This document shows positions 1 to 8,101 of a stretch of DNA of 64,000 nucleotides, in pieces. The stretch comes from DAOTTX01 sp034437515. Its GTDB lineage: Bacteria > Chloroflexota > Anaerolineae > Aggregatilineales > Phototrophicaceae. A program made the position numbers and the translations under genes. The DNA is taken from NCBI GenBank assembly GCA_034437515.1, contig DAOTTX010000245.1, forward strand, positions 13,201 through 77,200. The letters run 5' to 3'. Within the stretch, counting starts at the first letter, position 1; every line of letters begins with the position of its first letter. The notes under the pieces were generated by a model. That model searched no databases and was not told the origin of the DNA. It saw only the letters and a program-made list of their open reading frames with translations.

Positions 1-2203
1 AGGTGGTGCCCTGGTCGGGCGTGCTTTCGACATCAATACTGCCGTTATGGTTCTCAGCTACCAGCTTGACCAGCGCCAACCCCAGCCCTGTGCCGGAGAT
101 CGCGCCGACGTTATCCGCCCGGTAAAACACATCGAAGATATGCGCGATTGCTTCCGACGGGATGCCGATGCCCTCATCGCTGATGGCGATGCAGGCCGTC
201 TGCCCTTCAAACCACAACCGGCAGGTTACCGTATCTCCCGCCGACGAATACTTCACCGCGTTGGAAAGCAAATTCGTAAATGCCTGCCTGAGCTGCTTCT
301 CGTCCGCGATGATGGTGCGACCGCCGATGTCGTCGATCAAGTCAAGTTGATGATCCTGCCAGTAGAGCTGAGACGTCTCCTGACAGATGCGGCTGAACAA
401 TTCACCGACCGGTACGGCTTCCATCACCATCTCAACGCCGATTGTCTCCGAACGACTGATAAGCAAAATATCATCGAGCAGATTGGTCAGGTGTGTGACC
501 TGCTGTTTGATACGACCGGGGATTTCCTTCCGCTGGGTGCTCGTCATGCGTTCGCCGTAGCGTTCCAGCAATTGCCCGGAAACCTGGATCACGCTCAACG
601 GTGTGCGGAACTCGTGTGAGATCATGCTGCCAAAACGTGATCGGAAAGCGTTGAGTTCTTTTTCCCGTTCGAGTTGTACATGCAACTGCTCATTGACTTT
701 TTCCAGTTGGGCGGTGCGCTCACGGACGCGCTCTTCGAGCTTGGCATTCAAACTACGCAATTCTTGCTCGATCAGCTTTTGCGTGGTGATGTCTCGTATG
801 ACCGCCACCGCGTAACTTTCCGCTGAACGGGCGCTGCTAAAGGTCGTGTCGGAGACGGATGTCAATTGCACCAACAGATAACGTTCCCGTGACACATCAC
901 CGATTTGAAACGTGGCTAAGGGCTGTTGCTCGATGGTCGCCCAGGCTGCGGCGAAAGCCCCGGCAAAGTCATACTGTCCGTATTCCGGTTCCATAATTTC
1001 CGTAAGTGTGCGTCCACGCGCAGTACGAATGCTGACCAGCCCCCAATTACCCAACACACGGTTGGTACGTAAGATGCGCCCCTCACGATCCAACAGGCAG
1101 ACGCTTGCCGGCAGCGAGTCAACGGTCGCTTCCCATTCTTGCTTGGCACGCTTGATGAGTTCGTTATTGGCTTGTAACGCGGTTTCAAAGGTCTTGTGGA
1201 TGCTGATGTCTTGCAGCGTCCCATCGACGTACTCAATCTCGCCCCTCTCGTTGAGCCGCACACGAGCGATATCACGCACCCAGATCGGCTCACCGTCTTT
1301 GCAGCACATCATGACCTCGTTGGTCACGGTGTCCGCCTGTGCCTGTTGATCTTGCCGTATCATCTGGTAGACGTCAGGCTCCGGGTAAAGATCACGGATG
1401 TTCGTGTGCATCAATTCTTCGGCACTCTCGAACTTCAGCATCTCAGCCAATGCCGGGTTCGCCTGTAAGAACCGCCCGCTGCTATTGACACGGTAAATGC
1501 CCACCGGCAACCGCTGGATGAGCGAACTGTAGTGATCCTCGACGGTGCAAAACCGGCGATAATTGGTGTAAAACCAGGGCAAGCTCATCATGATGACACC
1601 CCAACCGCCCCACGTCCCGACGACCGGCACGAGATAGAGTTTCGTCAGGAACAACGCCAACACAGCGTACAACACATGCCAAAGCAGCAGCATACCACCG
1701 CTATCACGAATAAATGCACCGAAGAGAAGTTCTGTCGTTTGCCATGCATACGGTATAAGTTTACAAAGAAGATATACACCGGCGACGGCGAGATTGGTCA
1801 GCAGCAATGTGAAATCATCAGCGATAGTAGCACGATTCGCATGGAGCATCGCATAAACCACACCGCCGGCGCTGGCGCTCGTCGTGTAGATCAGCAGGTT
1901 TGACCATGATGGCGCTCGCTGTGGTACGAATTGGAGGATACCCATCACACCGAAAACGATCAGTGGCAGCAACCAGAGTGGTAAAATCGCGTATGCTGCG
2001 ATGATTGCGATATCCGCATGGTTGAAAACCAGACTGCCCAGGCGCGTCTGAAAATAGGCCGCCACGAAAATGACCAAACACCAGAAAAGCACATCTCCCC
2101 ATAGGATAGGATGCACCGGCGCGGTCAGGCTTAGCAGGCTAATTACCCCAAGATTGCAAGCGAACAATACGCTGGTGCGCATCCCGAAAAGAGAAATAGA
2201 CAT
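1..2203 (-). CDS. Membrane-bound PAS sensor histidine kinase (C-terminus outside window)
   Basis: This is a two-component sensor kinase. I translated it directly from the minus strand: an open frame runs from an ATG at 2203 to the window edge (734 codons). The first ~215 residues hold six to seven hydrophobic segments. Two PAS-like regions follow (about 220-330 and 345-450), then a coiled linker. The HisKA motif ISHEFRTPL has its phosphoacceptor at His530. The HATPase boxes are visible: N box NLLSNAVKY, G1 ISDEGIGIP, F box IFDVFYR and G2 GTGLGLALVK. Only the last few residues should be missing. The membrane part has short loops and no large outer domain, so it probably senses the membrane or the PAS ligands. 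No response regulator is adjacent, and one may lie beyond the edge. No clear Shine-Dalgarno precedes the ATG. Family assignment is sure; the signal is unknown. Confidence 0.93.
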   Translation of the reverse strand, partial: MSISLFGMRTSVLFACNLGVISLLSLTAPVHPILWGDVLFWCLVIFVAAYFQTRLGSLVFNHADIAIIAAYAILPLWLLPLIVFGVMGILQFVPQRAPSWSNLLIYTTSASAGGVVYAMLHANRATIADDFTLLLTNLAVAGVYLLCKLIPYAWQTTELLFGAFIRDSGGMLLLWHVLYAVLALFLTKLYLVPVVGTWGGWGVIMMSLPWFYTNYRRFCTVEDHYSSLIQRLPVGIYRVNSSGRFLQANPALAEMLKFESAEELMHTNIRDLYPEPDVYQMIRQDQQAQADTVTNEVMMCCKDGEPIWVRDIARVRLNERGEIEYVDGTLQDISIHKTFETALQANNELIKRAKQEWEATVDSLPASVCLLDREGRILRTNRVLGNWGLVSIRTARGRTLTEIMEPEYGQYDFAGAFAAAWATIEQQPLATFQIGDVSRERYLLVQLTSVSDTTFSSARSAESYAVAVIRDITTQKLIEQELRSLNAKLEERVRERTAQLEKVNEQLHVQLEREKELNAFRSRFGSMISHEFRTPLSVIQVSGQLLERYGERMTSTQRKEIPGRIKQQVTHLTNLLDDILLISRSETIGVEMVMEAVPVGELFSRICQETSQLYWQDHQLDLIDDIGGRTIIADEKQLRQAFTNLLSNAVKYSSAGDTVTCRLWFEGQTACIAISDEGIGIPSEAIAHIFDVFYRADNVGAISGTGLGLALVKLVAENHNGSIDVESTPDQGTT

Positions 2204-2626
2204 TTAAAAACTCAGTGTGCTGATTGCTTTTATCGACGTTATTGAATGACCGTATTTATCACACTATATCAACAACGTTATACTGGTTTCATTCTATCGC
2301 ATATTCTTCGTCAGTAGTATTGACATTTAGTTTCCGACAAATATTGGCATGGTGTGTTTCCGACCCCCCATCCGCCTAAATCTCCCTTGTCCCTATAGAC
2401 CTATGCATTTATCCACATCATGCCAGATGTGTGCTTGGATCAGCCGCCCGCCGAGCGTTGAACACACCCCGCTATTCTCATGGATAAGCAAATAACCACT
2501 GACGATGCCGTCACGCAATTCAACGGGCTGTTTAATGATCGACAGTCAATTTGCCGGTGAATCAAAACCGCCGGAGAGCAAACGCTCCCCGGCGGCGGTA
2601 TTACTGTATGTACCAGCGACTGCGTG
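2204..2626. other. Intergenic region between the kinase and the secreted protease
   Basis: About 420 bases without a convincing gene. The part next to the protease stop holds that gene's terminator hairpin (2568-2595). The part next to the kinase (2204-2340) is AT-rich and must hold its promoter, but I could not choose a -35/-10 pair with confidence. Short open frames on both strands here have no recognisable content. Confidence 0.6.
2560..2595 (-). terminator. Intrinsic terminator of the subtilisin-like protease gene
   Basis: On the minus strand a hairpin with arms 2589-2595/2568-2574 (CCGCCGG against CCGGCGG), an A/C mismatch, a further GAGC/GCTC pairing and an AAAC loop is followed by TTTTGATT. 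It starts about 30 bases after the protease stop codon. Confidence 0.75.
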
Positions 2627-5600
2627 TTATGGCAGGTACTGGAAGGTGGAAGGCGCGGATTGGACGATGCCCGAATTGCCCGGCCCCCAGGTCGCAACCG
2701 TCCAGGAGTAGACACCGGCAGGCAGGGTCACACCGGTCAGGTCGAGGCCGCAGTTGTTACCGGAAGTATCACAGCCGAGGTCTTCGGCGGTGTTCCAGAT
2801 CGTGGCGACCGAGGCACCACCGCTGGTGCTCAGGTAGAACCCGTACCAAGTCGCGGCGGCATCACGGCTCCAGCGAGCGGTCACGCCATCCAGGGAGGAG
2901 ACGATCGCGGTATCCACCGGGGTGTAAAGCGTCACAGCACCCGTTTCCGGCACATCGATGGTGAAGTTCGCCGCATCGTAAGGATCACCGGCGGTTGCAT
3001 CCCCGGGGACGGTGTACGGTGCCAGGCCGATGTCCTCAGACCAGGTGCGGGCATACCAGGTGTAGCTGCCGCCATCCTGGAAGAAGCTCGGATCGACTTC
3101 TACATCACACCAGCCGTTGAACGGCTCACAGAAGGGATCGGTATCGGTGTTGAACCACTCGTTATAGATCGTACCGACGCCGTCCTGGTCAACACGGATG
3201 TTAATCCAGTCCACCGGGAAGTTTGAGAAGTTACTCCATGTAAAGTCAAAAGCGATGTTTGTCGAGGTGCAGACCTCGTCGATGTTCTCACCCTGGCAGA
3301 TGCCGCCATTATTGTAGTCATCGAAGACGTAGAACAACTCAAAACCTTCGTTGGTCGGTGCGGGCACTGCCATCGTGAACTGGGTGTTGCCCGTCCACGG
3401 GCCGAAACCGCCATCGATGCTGTAGGTGTTCATCCAGATGGTGTAGTCACCGCTGGCGAAACGTTCCACCGCAGGCATGGAGCAGGAAGCGCCCACACCG
3501 CAGGTGCTGGCGGCTTCGTACCACTCGTCATAGGCCAGGGCACCGGTCGAGTCGAGCACGACCACGCGGTACCAATCTGGCATCTGGTTACCGGCCATCG
3601 GCTGGTTGATCTGGAAGCTCGGCGTTGCGGACGGTGAGTCAAGGTCGGTGGGGGCGAGGACTTCAGCACCCAGGATGTTGAAGATGAACGGGCCATCTTC
3701 GGTACCCAGCGCAGAACCGTTCCAGGAGTTCAGGTACCAGTTGACTTCGCTGTTCGTGCCAACCACACCGAGCTGTGTCCCCAGTTGGGTCTGGCAGGTG
3801 CCGCTTGCACAGATGTTCGTTGCCTGGAACCACTGGCTTGCGACTTGCGTGCCGCCGACTTCAGCGCGGATGTTGTACCAGACCGGGCCACCCACCGAAG
3901 CGACGCTGTCCTGGAAGGTGAAGAGCGGGCGGATGACCAGGCTTGCATCACCATCCGGGGAGACCGCGTTGACGGTGAAATCACCGGAGCCTACCGGCCC
4001 GTCGCCAGTACCGTTGGTGCCGAATACTTCCCAGAAGTAATCCTCACCGATGGTGAGCGGGGCGGTCAGCGTGTAGCTCTCGTCAGTCACGCCGGAGGCG
4101 GTCTCGACGACGCTCTCGTCAGACGCATACACCGTGATGGTGTAGGTGTCCGCCAGGATGCCGTCCCAGGTGAAGGTCGGGCTGACCAGCGCGGTGCTGC
4201 CGACCGGGCCGAGCAATTGCACAGATGGCAAGACCGCGTTCGCCAGGTCAAGGCGCGGGTAGGTCTGGCCGTTGCCGGTGTATTCCGTCTCCTCGGATTC
4301 ACCTACAGGCCAGGTTTGACCGTTATCAGTGATCGGTGTACCGGTCGCCTTGAGATGGTTGAGGATCTGATCGACGGTTGCCGTCGGGTCGGCCTCACGC
4401 ATCACGGCGAAGGCACCCGCGACATGCGGTGCAGCCATCGACGTACCGGCGTAATATTCGTAGTTGGAGCCAAGCCAACCGGCGCGAGTATCATCACCCG
4501 TGCCCACGTTCATGGTGGACTGAATGAAGAAGCCAGGGGCCAGGATGTCGAGGAAATCCGCGCTGTTGGAGAAGAACGCGACTTCGTCGTCCAGGTCGAT
4601 GCGATCATCGCTGGCGGCGACGGTCGTCGCACCCACGCTGATCATCCCCGGCAGGCAAGCCGGGCCACCCATCGAGTCTTTGAATGCGGCATTGCCGGAT
4701 GAAGAGACGACAGCGATGTTTGCGCTGTTCAGCGCACGGAGGACACTCGGGTACGGACCCGTCACACCACCGTAAGCTGCCAGACATGCCTGTTCGGAGA
4801 AGTACTGATCACCGCCCAGGCTCAGGTTGGCTGCGGCGATGTTTGTCATTACGCCACCGCCGAACACACTCTGCTGGTAGAGATATTCCAGCGCCTTAAT
4901 CTGGTCACTGCTGTAGCTGCGGACGCAACCATCAGCTTCCGCACCCGTAGTGCTGCAAATACCGATGCCAGGACGGAAGAAGCTAAACACGTTCAAGCCG
5001 ATGATGTCGGCTTCGTAAGCCACACCCTGGAAGTCAACACCAACTTCGACATCAGGTTCATAACCAGCGACCGTGCCGGCAACATGCGTGCCGTGACCAC
5101 AAAGCTGTGAGTCAGCCGGGGTCGGCGCACAGACCGCAGCCGCGCCCGGGCCAACCTGAGATTCCTGACCGTTGGGGCACAGGGAGTCAACAAAGCCGGG
5201 GAAAATCGTGTTGAAGCAGGCTTCACGGATGTTTTTACCAGCCAATGCAGGATGGTTGTAATCAACGCCTGTATCTAGCACGGCGACCGCGTAGCCGTCA
5301 CCGGTGTAACCGGCGTCCCACGCAACCTGAGAACCGATGATCACGTTGGAGTCCAACATTTGGGGTTCTGAGAGGTGGTCAGGCGTAATGTTGGTGACCA
5401 GCACGTTGTTTTGCAGGGCTGCCGCACCAGCATCATCGACCCATAACGCCATATGCGGGATCGTCTGGTAACGGTGGACGTTGCTGACCGTCGCACCACT
5501 GTTGTTGAGTGCGTTCAAGACCGCGCCTTGCGCGTTCTGGATGGCACTACGTTGTTGGGTTACTGCGGAAGCGGAACTGAGTTCAGTTTCGACCTGGAAG

Positions 5601-5797
5601 GGGGTATCCAGCGTCACGATCACGGGGTAGAACTGTTGCCCACTGGTGTTGGTGAAGCTATAAAAGCCGTCACCCTCATCAGTGAAACCGGTGATGTCAT
5701 CCTGTGCGGAGACCGCGCCGGTAAACAGCGCCAGGAGGCCGAGCATCAGCATAACGCCAAAAACACGCCCCCAGGTGGAGAAAGAAGAGCTTTGCAT
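2627..5797 (-). CDS. Secreted subtilisin-like serine protease (S8) with C-terminal beta-sandwich modules
   Basis: Exported endopeptidase of 1056 residues. A signal peptide ends near GAVSAQD (about residue 32). Residues 50-140 resemble an I9-type propeptide. The S8 catalytic domain spans about 150-520: Asp175 in AVLDTGVDY, His235 in CGHGTHVAG, oxyanion Asn369 in SSSGN and nucleophile Ser453 in GTSMAAPHVAG. From about 530 on come fibronectin-III-like modules. Four share W-Y/I, then W-F/Y, then two cysteines 4-7 residues apart, probably disulfide-bonded. The Cys content and lack of a C-terminal anchor suggest release outside the cell. An AGAGGA ribosome site precedes the ATG. It stands alone with its own promoter and terminator. 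Large open frames on the opposite strand over 3.6-4.7 kb are shadows of this gene. Confidence 0.95.
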   Translation of the reverse strand: MQSSSFSTWGRVFGVMLMLGLLALFTGAVSAQDDITGFTDEGDGFYSFTNTSGQQFYPVIVTLDTPFQVETELSSASAVTQQRSAIQNAQGAVLNALNNSGATVSNVHRYQTIPHMALWVDDAGAAALQNNVLVTNITPDHLSEPQMLDSNVIIGSQVAWDAGYTGDGYAVAVLDTGVDYNHPALAGKNIREACFNTIFPGFVDSLCPNGQESQVGPGAAAVCAPTPADSQLCGHGTHVAGTVAGYEPDVEVGVDFQGVAYEADIIGLNVFSFFRPGIGICSTTGAEADGCVRSYSSDQIKALEYLYQQSVFGGGVMTNIAAANLSLGGDQYFSEQACLAAYGGVTGPYPSVLRALNSANIAVVSSSGNAAFKDSMGGPACLPGMISVGATTVAASDDRIDLDDEVAFFSNSADFLDILAPGFFIQSTMNVGTGDDTRAGWLGSNYEYYAGTSMAAPHVAGAFAVMREADPTATVDQILNHLKATGTPITDNGQTWPVGESEETEYTGNGQTYPRLDLANAVLPSVQLLGPVGSTALVSPTFTWDGILADTYTITVYASDESVVETASGVTDESYTLTAPLTIGEDYFWEVFGTNGTGDGPVGSGDFTVNAVSPDGDASLVIRPLFTFQDSVASVGGPVWYNIRAEVGGTQVASQWFQATNICASGTCQTQLGTQLGVVGTNSEVNWYLNSWNGSALGTEDGPFIFNILGAEVLAPTDLDSPSATPSFQINQPMAGNQMPDWYRVVVLDSTGALAYDEWYEAASTCGVGASCSMPAVERFASGDYTIWMNTYSIDGGFGPWTGNTQFTMAVPAPTNEGFELFYVFDDYNNGGICQGENIDEVCTSTNIAFDFTWSNFSNFPVDWINIRVDQDGVGTIYNEWFNTDTDPFCEPFNGWCDVEVDPSFFQDGGSYTWYARTWSEDIGLAPYTVPGDATAGDPYDAANFTIDVPETGAVTLYTPVDTAIVSSLDGVTARWSRDAAATWYGFYLSTSGGASVATIWNTAEDLGCDTSGNNCGLDLTGVTLPAGVYSWTVATWGPGNSGIVQSAPSTFQYLP

Positions 5798-6108
5798 GTT
5801 TCAATCCTCTACACACATACAAAAATTAGAATATTTACCGCGCCACCTGTTGCAAGCCGTTAACGCTTTTGCAACCAGGATATAACACGATGGCACTTAT
5901 TATAGCCAAATGTCTCTCTCATATACAACGTAAAAGCATGTCTTTTTCGTTTAGACTTCACAATTTTTTAACAAATTTTACAGTTGTGCTTACACTATCT
6001 TATTGTTAATAATAAGAATAATAAAAGAATAAACGCGCTTCCCGTAACGAAATCCTCAGGTTTTACGTATACTGAATGATAGCAATAAACGCGACGAGGA
6101 AACTGAGA
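5798..6108. other. Divergent promoter region between protease and GTPase genes
   Basis: Some 310 AT-rich bases separate two divergently transcribed genes. The stretch contains an AT-only inverted repeat at 5999-6016 (CTTATT/AATAAG around GTTAAT), which could be an operator or part of a promoter. No further gene is visible. Confidence 0.5.
5828..5855 (-). promoter_or_regulatory. Candidate sigma70-type promoter of the S8 protease gene
   Basis: On the minus strand TTGCAA (5850-5855) and TATTCT (5828-5833) are separated by 16 bases and lie about 30 bases before the start codon. Each hexamer matches the consensus at four positions, so this is only a candidate. Confidence 0.35.
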
Positions 6109-6819
6109 ATGTCAAATAACAACCTGTTAGACCAAATCCTCACGGTGATTATCGGTTCGATCACCACCGTGACCAAAACCATCACCGAAGGCCGTAGCGT
6201 GCTAGAAGACTTCTTTTATGTACGGGTGAACGGTCTATCGTTCGTGGTTTTCGGCGCACGGCAGGTCGGCAAGACCACATTGATCGAGTGGTTACAGAAG
6301 CACATGCGTGACATCACCGACTTTGAGCCGGAGCCGACTGCCGCCGGTGGTGACCCGGTCGATGACTTTACCTCCAAGATCGGCGACCAGCACATGAAGC
6401 TCAAGCCGGGGCGTGATGTCGGTGGGGAATACGCCATGTGGGAGACGGATTGGACGGCACTCTTTCGGGAAGCGCAACCACGCGGCATTATCTTCCTGCT
6501 AGACCATACCGATGTGCATCTGCAAAAGGACGCGCTCAACTTCGTCATGCAGATGATCGACGACCAACCCGCCGCCGCCCAAAACCTGACCGCCCTCTAC
6601 CTGATCGTCAACAAGTCCGACCTGTGGGGTGCGGAGATGTCGCTCGAAGACATCACCGCCAACTATCGCAATGAGTGGAAGCGCCTGCAATCTCAAGCAG
6701 AGCGCGTGGGTTACAAGTTTGAGGCGTTTTCTGGCAGTTTGCACACCGGCTACGGCATCAAGGCGGTGATGCAAAACTTCTTCAACGTCATCCGTCCCAA
6801 ACCGCGCCAGGTTTCCTAG
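6109..6819 (+). CDS. Small Ras/Arf-like GTPase
   Basis: P-loop GTPase of 236 residues. The G1 loop GARQVGKT lies at residues 49-56. A DVGGEYAMW segment with glycines sits where G3 is expected, and the hydrophobic strand IIFLLDHTD follows. G4 is NKSD at 168-171. The start at 6109 is preferred because GAGGA lies 8 bases upstream; an ATG at 6076 would add eleven residues without a ribosome site. There is no signal peptide or membrane segment; the first ~35 residues are an amphipathic-looking extension. The next gene begins at the base after the stop codon, so the two are almost certainly translated together. Bacterial GTPases of this type often work with dedicated partners in regulatory or conflict systems. 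The process controlled here cannot be read from the sequence. Confidence 0.8.
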   Translation: MSNNNLLDQILTVIIGSITTVTKTITEGRSVLEDFFYVRVNGLSFVVFGARQVGKTTLIEWLQKHMRDITDFEPEPTAAGGDPVDDFTSKIGDQHMKLKPGRDVGGEYAMWETDWTALFREAQPRGIIFLLDHTDVHLQKDALNFVMQMIDDQPAAAQNLTALYLIVNKSDLWGAEMSLEDITANYRNEWKRLQSQAERVGYKFEAFSGSLHTGYGIKAVMQNFFNVIRPKPRQVS

Positions 6820-7446
6820 ATGGTGGGGCAACTTACCATCGACTATGTGTTTGAGGGGCACCGGCGCGGCTACAACTTTACCGGGCCGACCGCCCCCCAC
6901 GATGATGAGACGGTCAAATCCGTGTGGCGTCACGCCATGCCGCGCGGTCAGGGATGGGCGGCCTATACCGGCGCACGTTCGATGAAAGGCTTCGCTCTGC
7001 CGTTTGACCAGTACGCCGTCGCCGAGGTGACTGTCACCGATAAAGAAGATGAAAACGGGCGGCGCGGCATCCGGCGGGCAGTAGTGGATGTGATGACGCC
7101 GGTGGTCTATGGGCATCATCTGCACTCACGGTTGGCGGGTTACCCGGCGGCGACCCTTGCCATAGCACAGGCACACTACGAGACGGTCGCCCGCCGGATG
7201 CCCAAACTAAAAAAGGATACGCCGTTTGTGCTGGCCTATCCTTTTACGACCGTTCAAAATTGGTGGGTGGTCGAGGCGTTGATCTTCAAACTGCTGCTAA
7301 CACCCGTCAAGCGGATGAAAAAATGGTCTGCGCTTACGTTTACCACGCTGGCCCTGGACTACCGCGAAGAATCGCAGATTGTCGCGCTACCGGCTGACCG
7401 CGCTGAGTCGATCAACGCGGTGCCGGTGCTAGCACTCGACGGTTAA
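6820..7446 (+). CDS. Uncharacterised partner protein of the small GTPase
   Basis: A 208-residue soluble protein I cannot assign firmly. Its ATG directly abuts the stop codon of the GTPase gene, so the pair forms a two-gene operon. The N-terminal half has a beta-rich look with the motif YVFEGHRRGYNFTGP and a later NGRRGIRRAVVDVM segment. This is loosely reminiscent of the N-terminal domain of bacterial GTPase-associated proteins (the GAP1-N type named in comparative-genomics work); that resemblance is from memory and is only a hypothesis. The C-terminal half has a hydrophobic WWVVEALIFKLLLTP stretch, probably a buried helix. The gene converges on greA, and the two stop codons overlap by four bases. 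Confidence 0.7.
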   Translation: MVGQLTIDYVFEGHRRGYNFTGPTAPHDDETVKSVWRHAMPRGQGWAAYTGARSMKGFALPFDQYAVAEVTVTDKEDENGRRGIRRAVVDVMTPVVYGHHLHSRLAGYPAATLAIAQAHYETVARRMPKLKKDTPFVLAYPFTTVQNWWVVEALIFKLLLTPVKRMKKWSALTFTTLALDYREESQIVALPADRAESINAVPVLALDG

Positions 7447-7934
7447 ACCTCCTCTTCGGGGATTTCCTCGAAGCGTAGAATCTTGAAACGGGCGATGCCG
7501 TCCGGTGTTTTGACTTCGACCTTATCGCCAACGCGCTTGCCGAGCAATGCCTTCCCCACCGGGGATTTGATCGACACACCCCGCCGCCCGTGTGCGATTT
7601 CCCAACCGCCGAGCAGATCGAGCGGCAGTTCTTCTTTTTCGTCCAGGTCACGCACCACGACCCGATCACCGGGGGAAGCGACGTCGGGGTCGGGGTCTTC
7701 ATCGACCACTTCGGCTTGTGCGAGGATGGCCCGCAACCGTAAAATGCGCTCGTCGAGATGGTTCTTCTCTACCAGAATCTCGTAGAAAGCGCCGTCTTCG
7801 TCGAGGTCGCCGTCTTCGCGTGCTGCCGCCATTTTCTGTGCCATCTCGCCTTCGGCTTTGTCCTGTAGGTTATTCAGTTCGCGTTGTAATTTATTGTAAC
7901 CGGCACGAGTCATGACATATTCGTCGTTGGTCAT
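7443..7934 (-). CDS. greA: Transcription elongation factor GreA
   Basis: GreA rescues backtracked RNA polymerase by stimulating cleavage of the nascent RNA through the secondary channel. The 163-residue protein has the usual length. An N-terminal coiled coil (about 8-80) starts with MTRAGYNKLQRELNNL and carries the tip motif AAREDGDLDEDGAFYE, which keeps the acidic residues that coordinate Mg2+. The C-terminal FKBP-like domain (about 88-158) includes SPGDRVVVRD, the SPVGKALLGKRVGD loop and KILRFEEI. The tip has D-G-A-F in place of the common N-A-E-Y. An internal Met8 is an alternative start. The gene overlaps the stop of its convergent neighbour by four bases. Confidence 0.95.
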   Translation of the reverse strand: MTNDEYVMTRAGYNKLQRELNNLQDKAEGEMAQKMAAAREDGDLDEDGAFYEILVEKNHLDERILRLRAILAQAEVVDEDPDPDVASPGDRVVVRDLDEKEELPLDLLGGWEIAHGRRGVSIKSPVGKALLGKRVGDKVEVKTPDGIARFKILRFEEIPEEEV

Positions 7935-8042
7935 GGCTTCTCCTTCACGTATGTAATAGATCCGACAGTATGCCGATAAAGTATCACAAATTCATCAGAA
8001 AGATATAAGCACGTGTTATGTATTGATGAAATCTAAGACATA

Positions 8043-8078
8043 AAAATAAAAAGATGCAGCCTGAGTGACTGCATCTTT
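8043..8078 (-). terminator. Intrinsic terminator of the SH3 lipoprotein gene
   Basis: A perfect 10-bp stem (8050-8059 with 8069-8078, AAAGATGCAG/CTGCATCTTT) with a 9-base loop is followed on the minus strand by a T-rich tract (TTATTTTTA). It lies about 25 bases after the stop codon of the gene at 8102. Confidence 0.85.
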
Positions 8079-8101
8079 GCGATGTCATTTGCTATCGTGG
8101 T

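Noticed and set aside
3785..4702. 305-codon open frame on the plus strand
   Set aside because: It lies fully opposite the S8 protease, whose motifs are certain. Its translation is Arg/Gly/Asp-rich without domains, a mirror of GC-rich codons.
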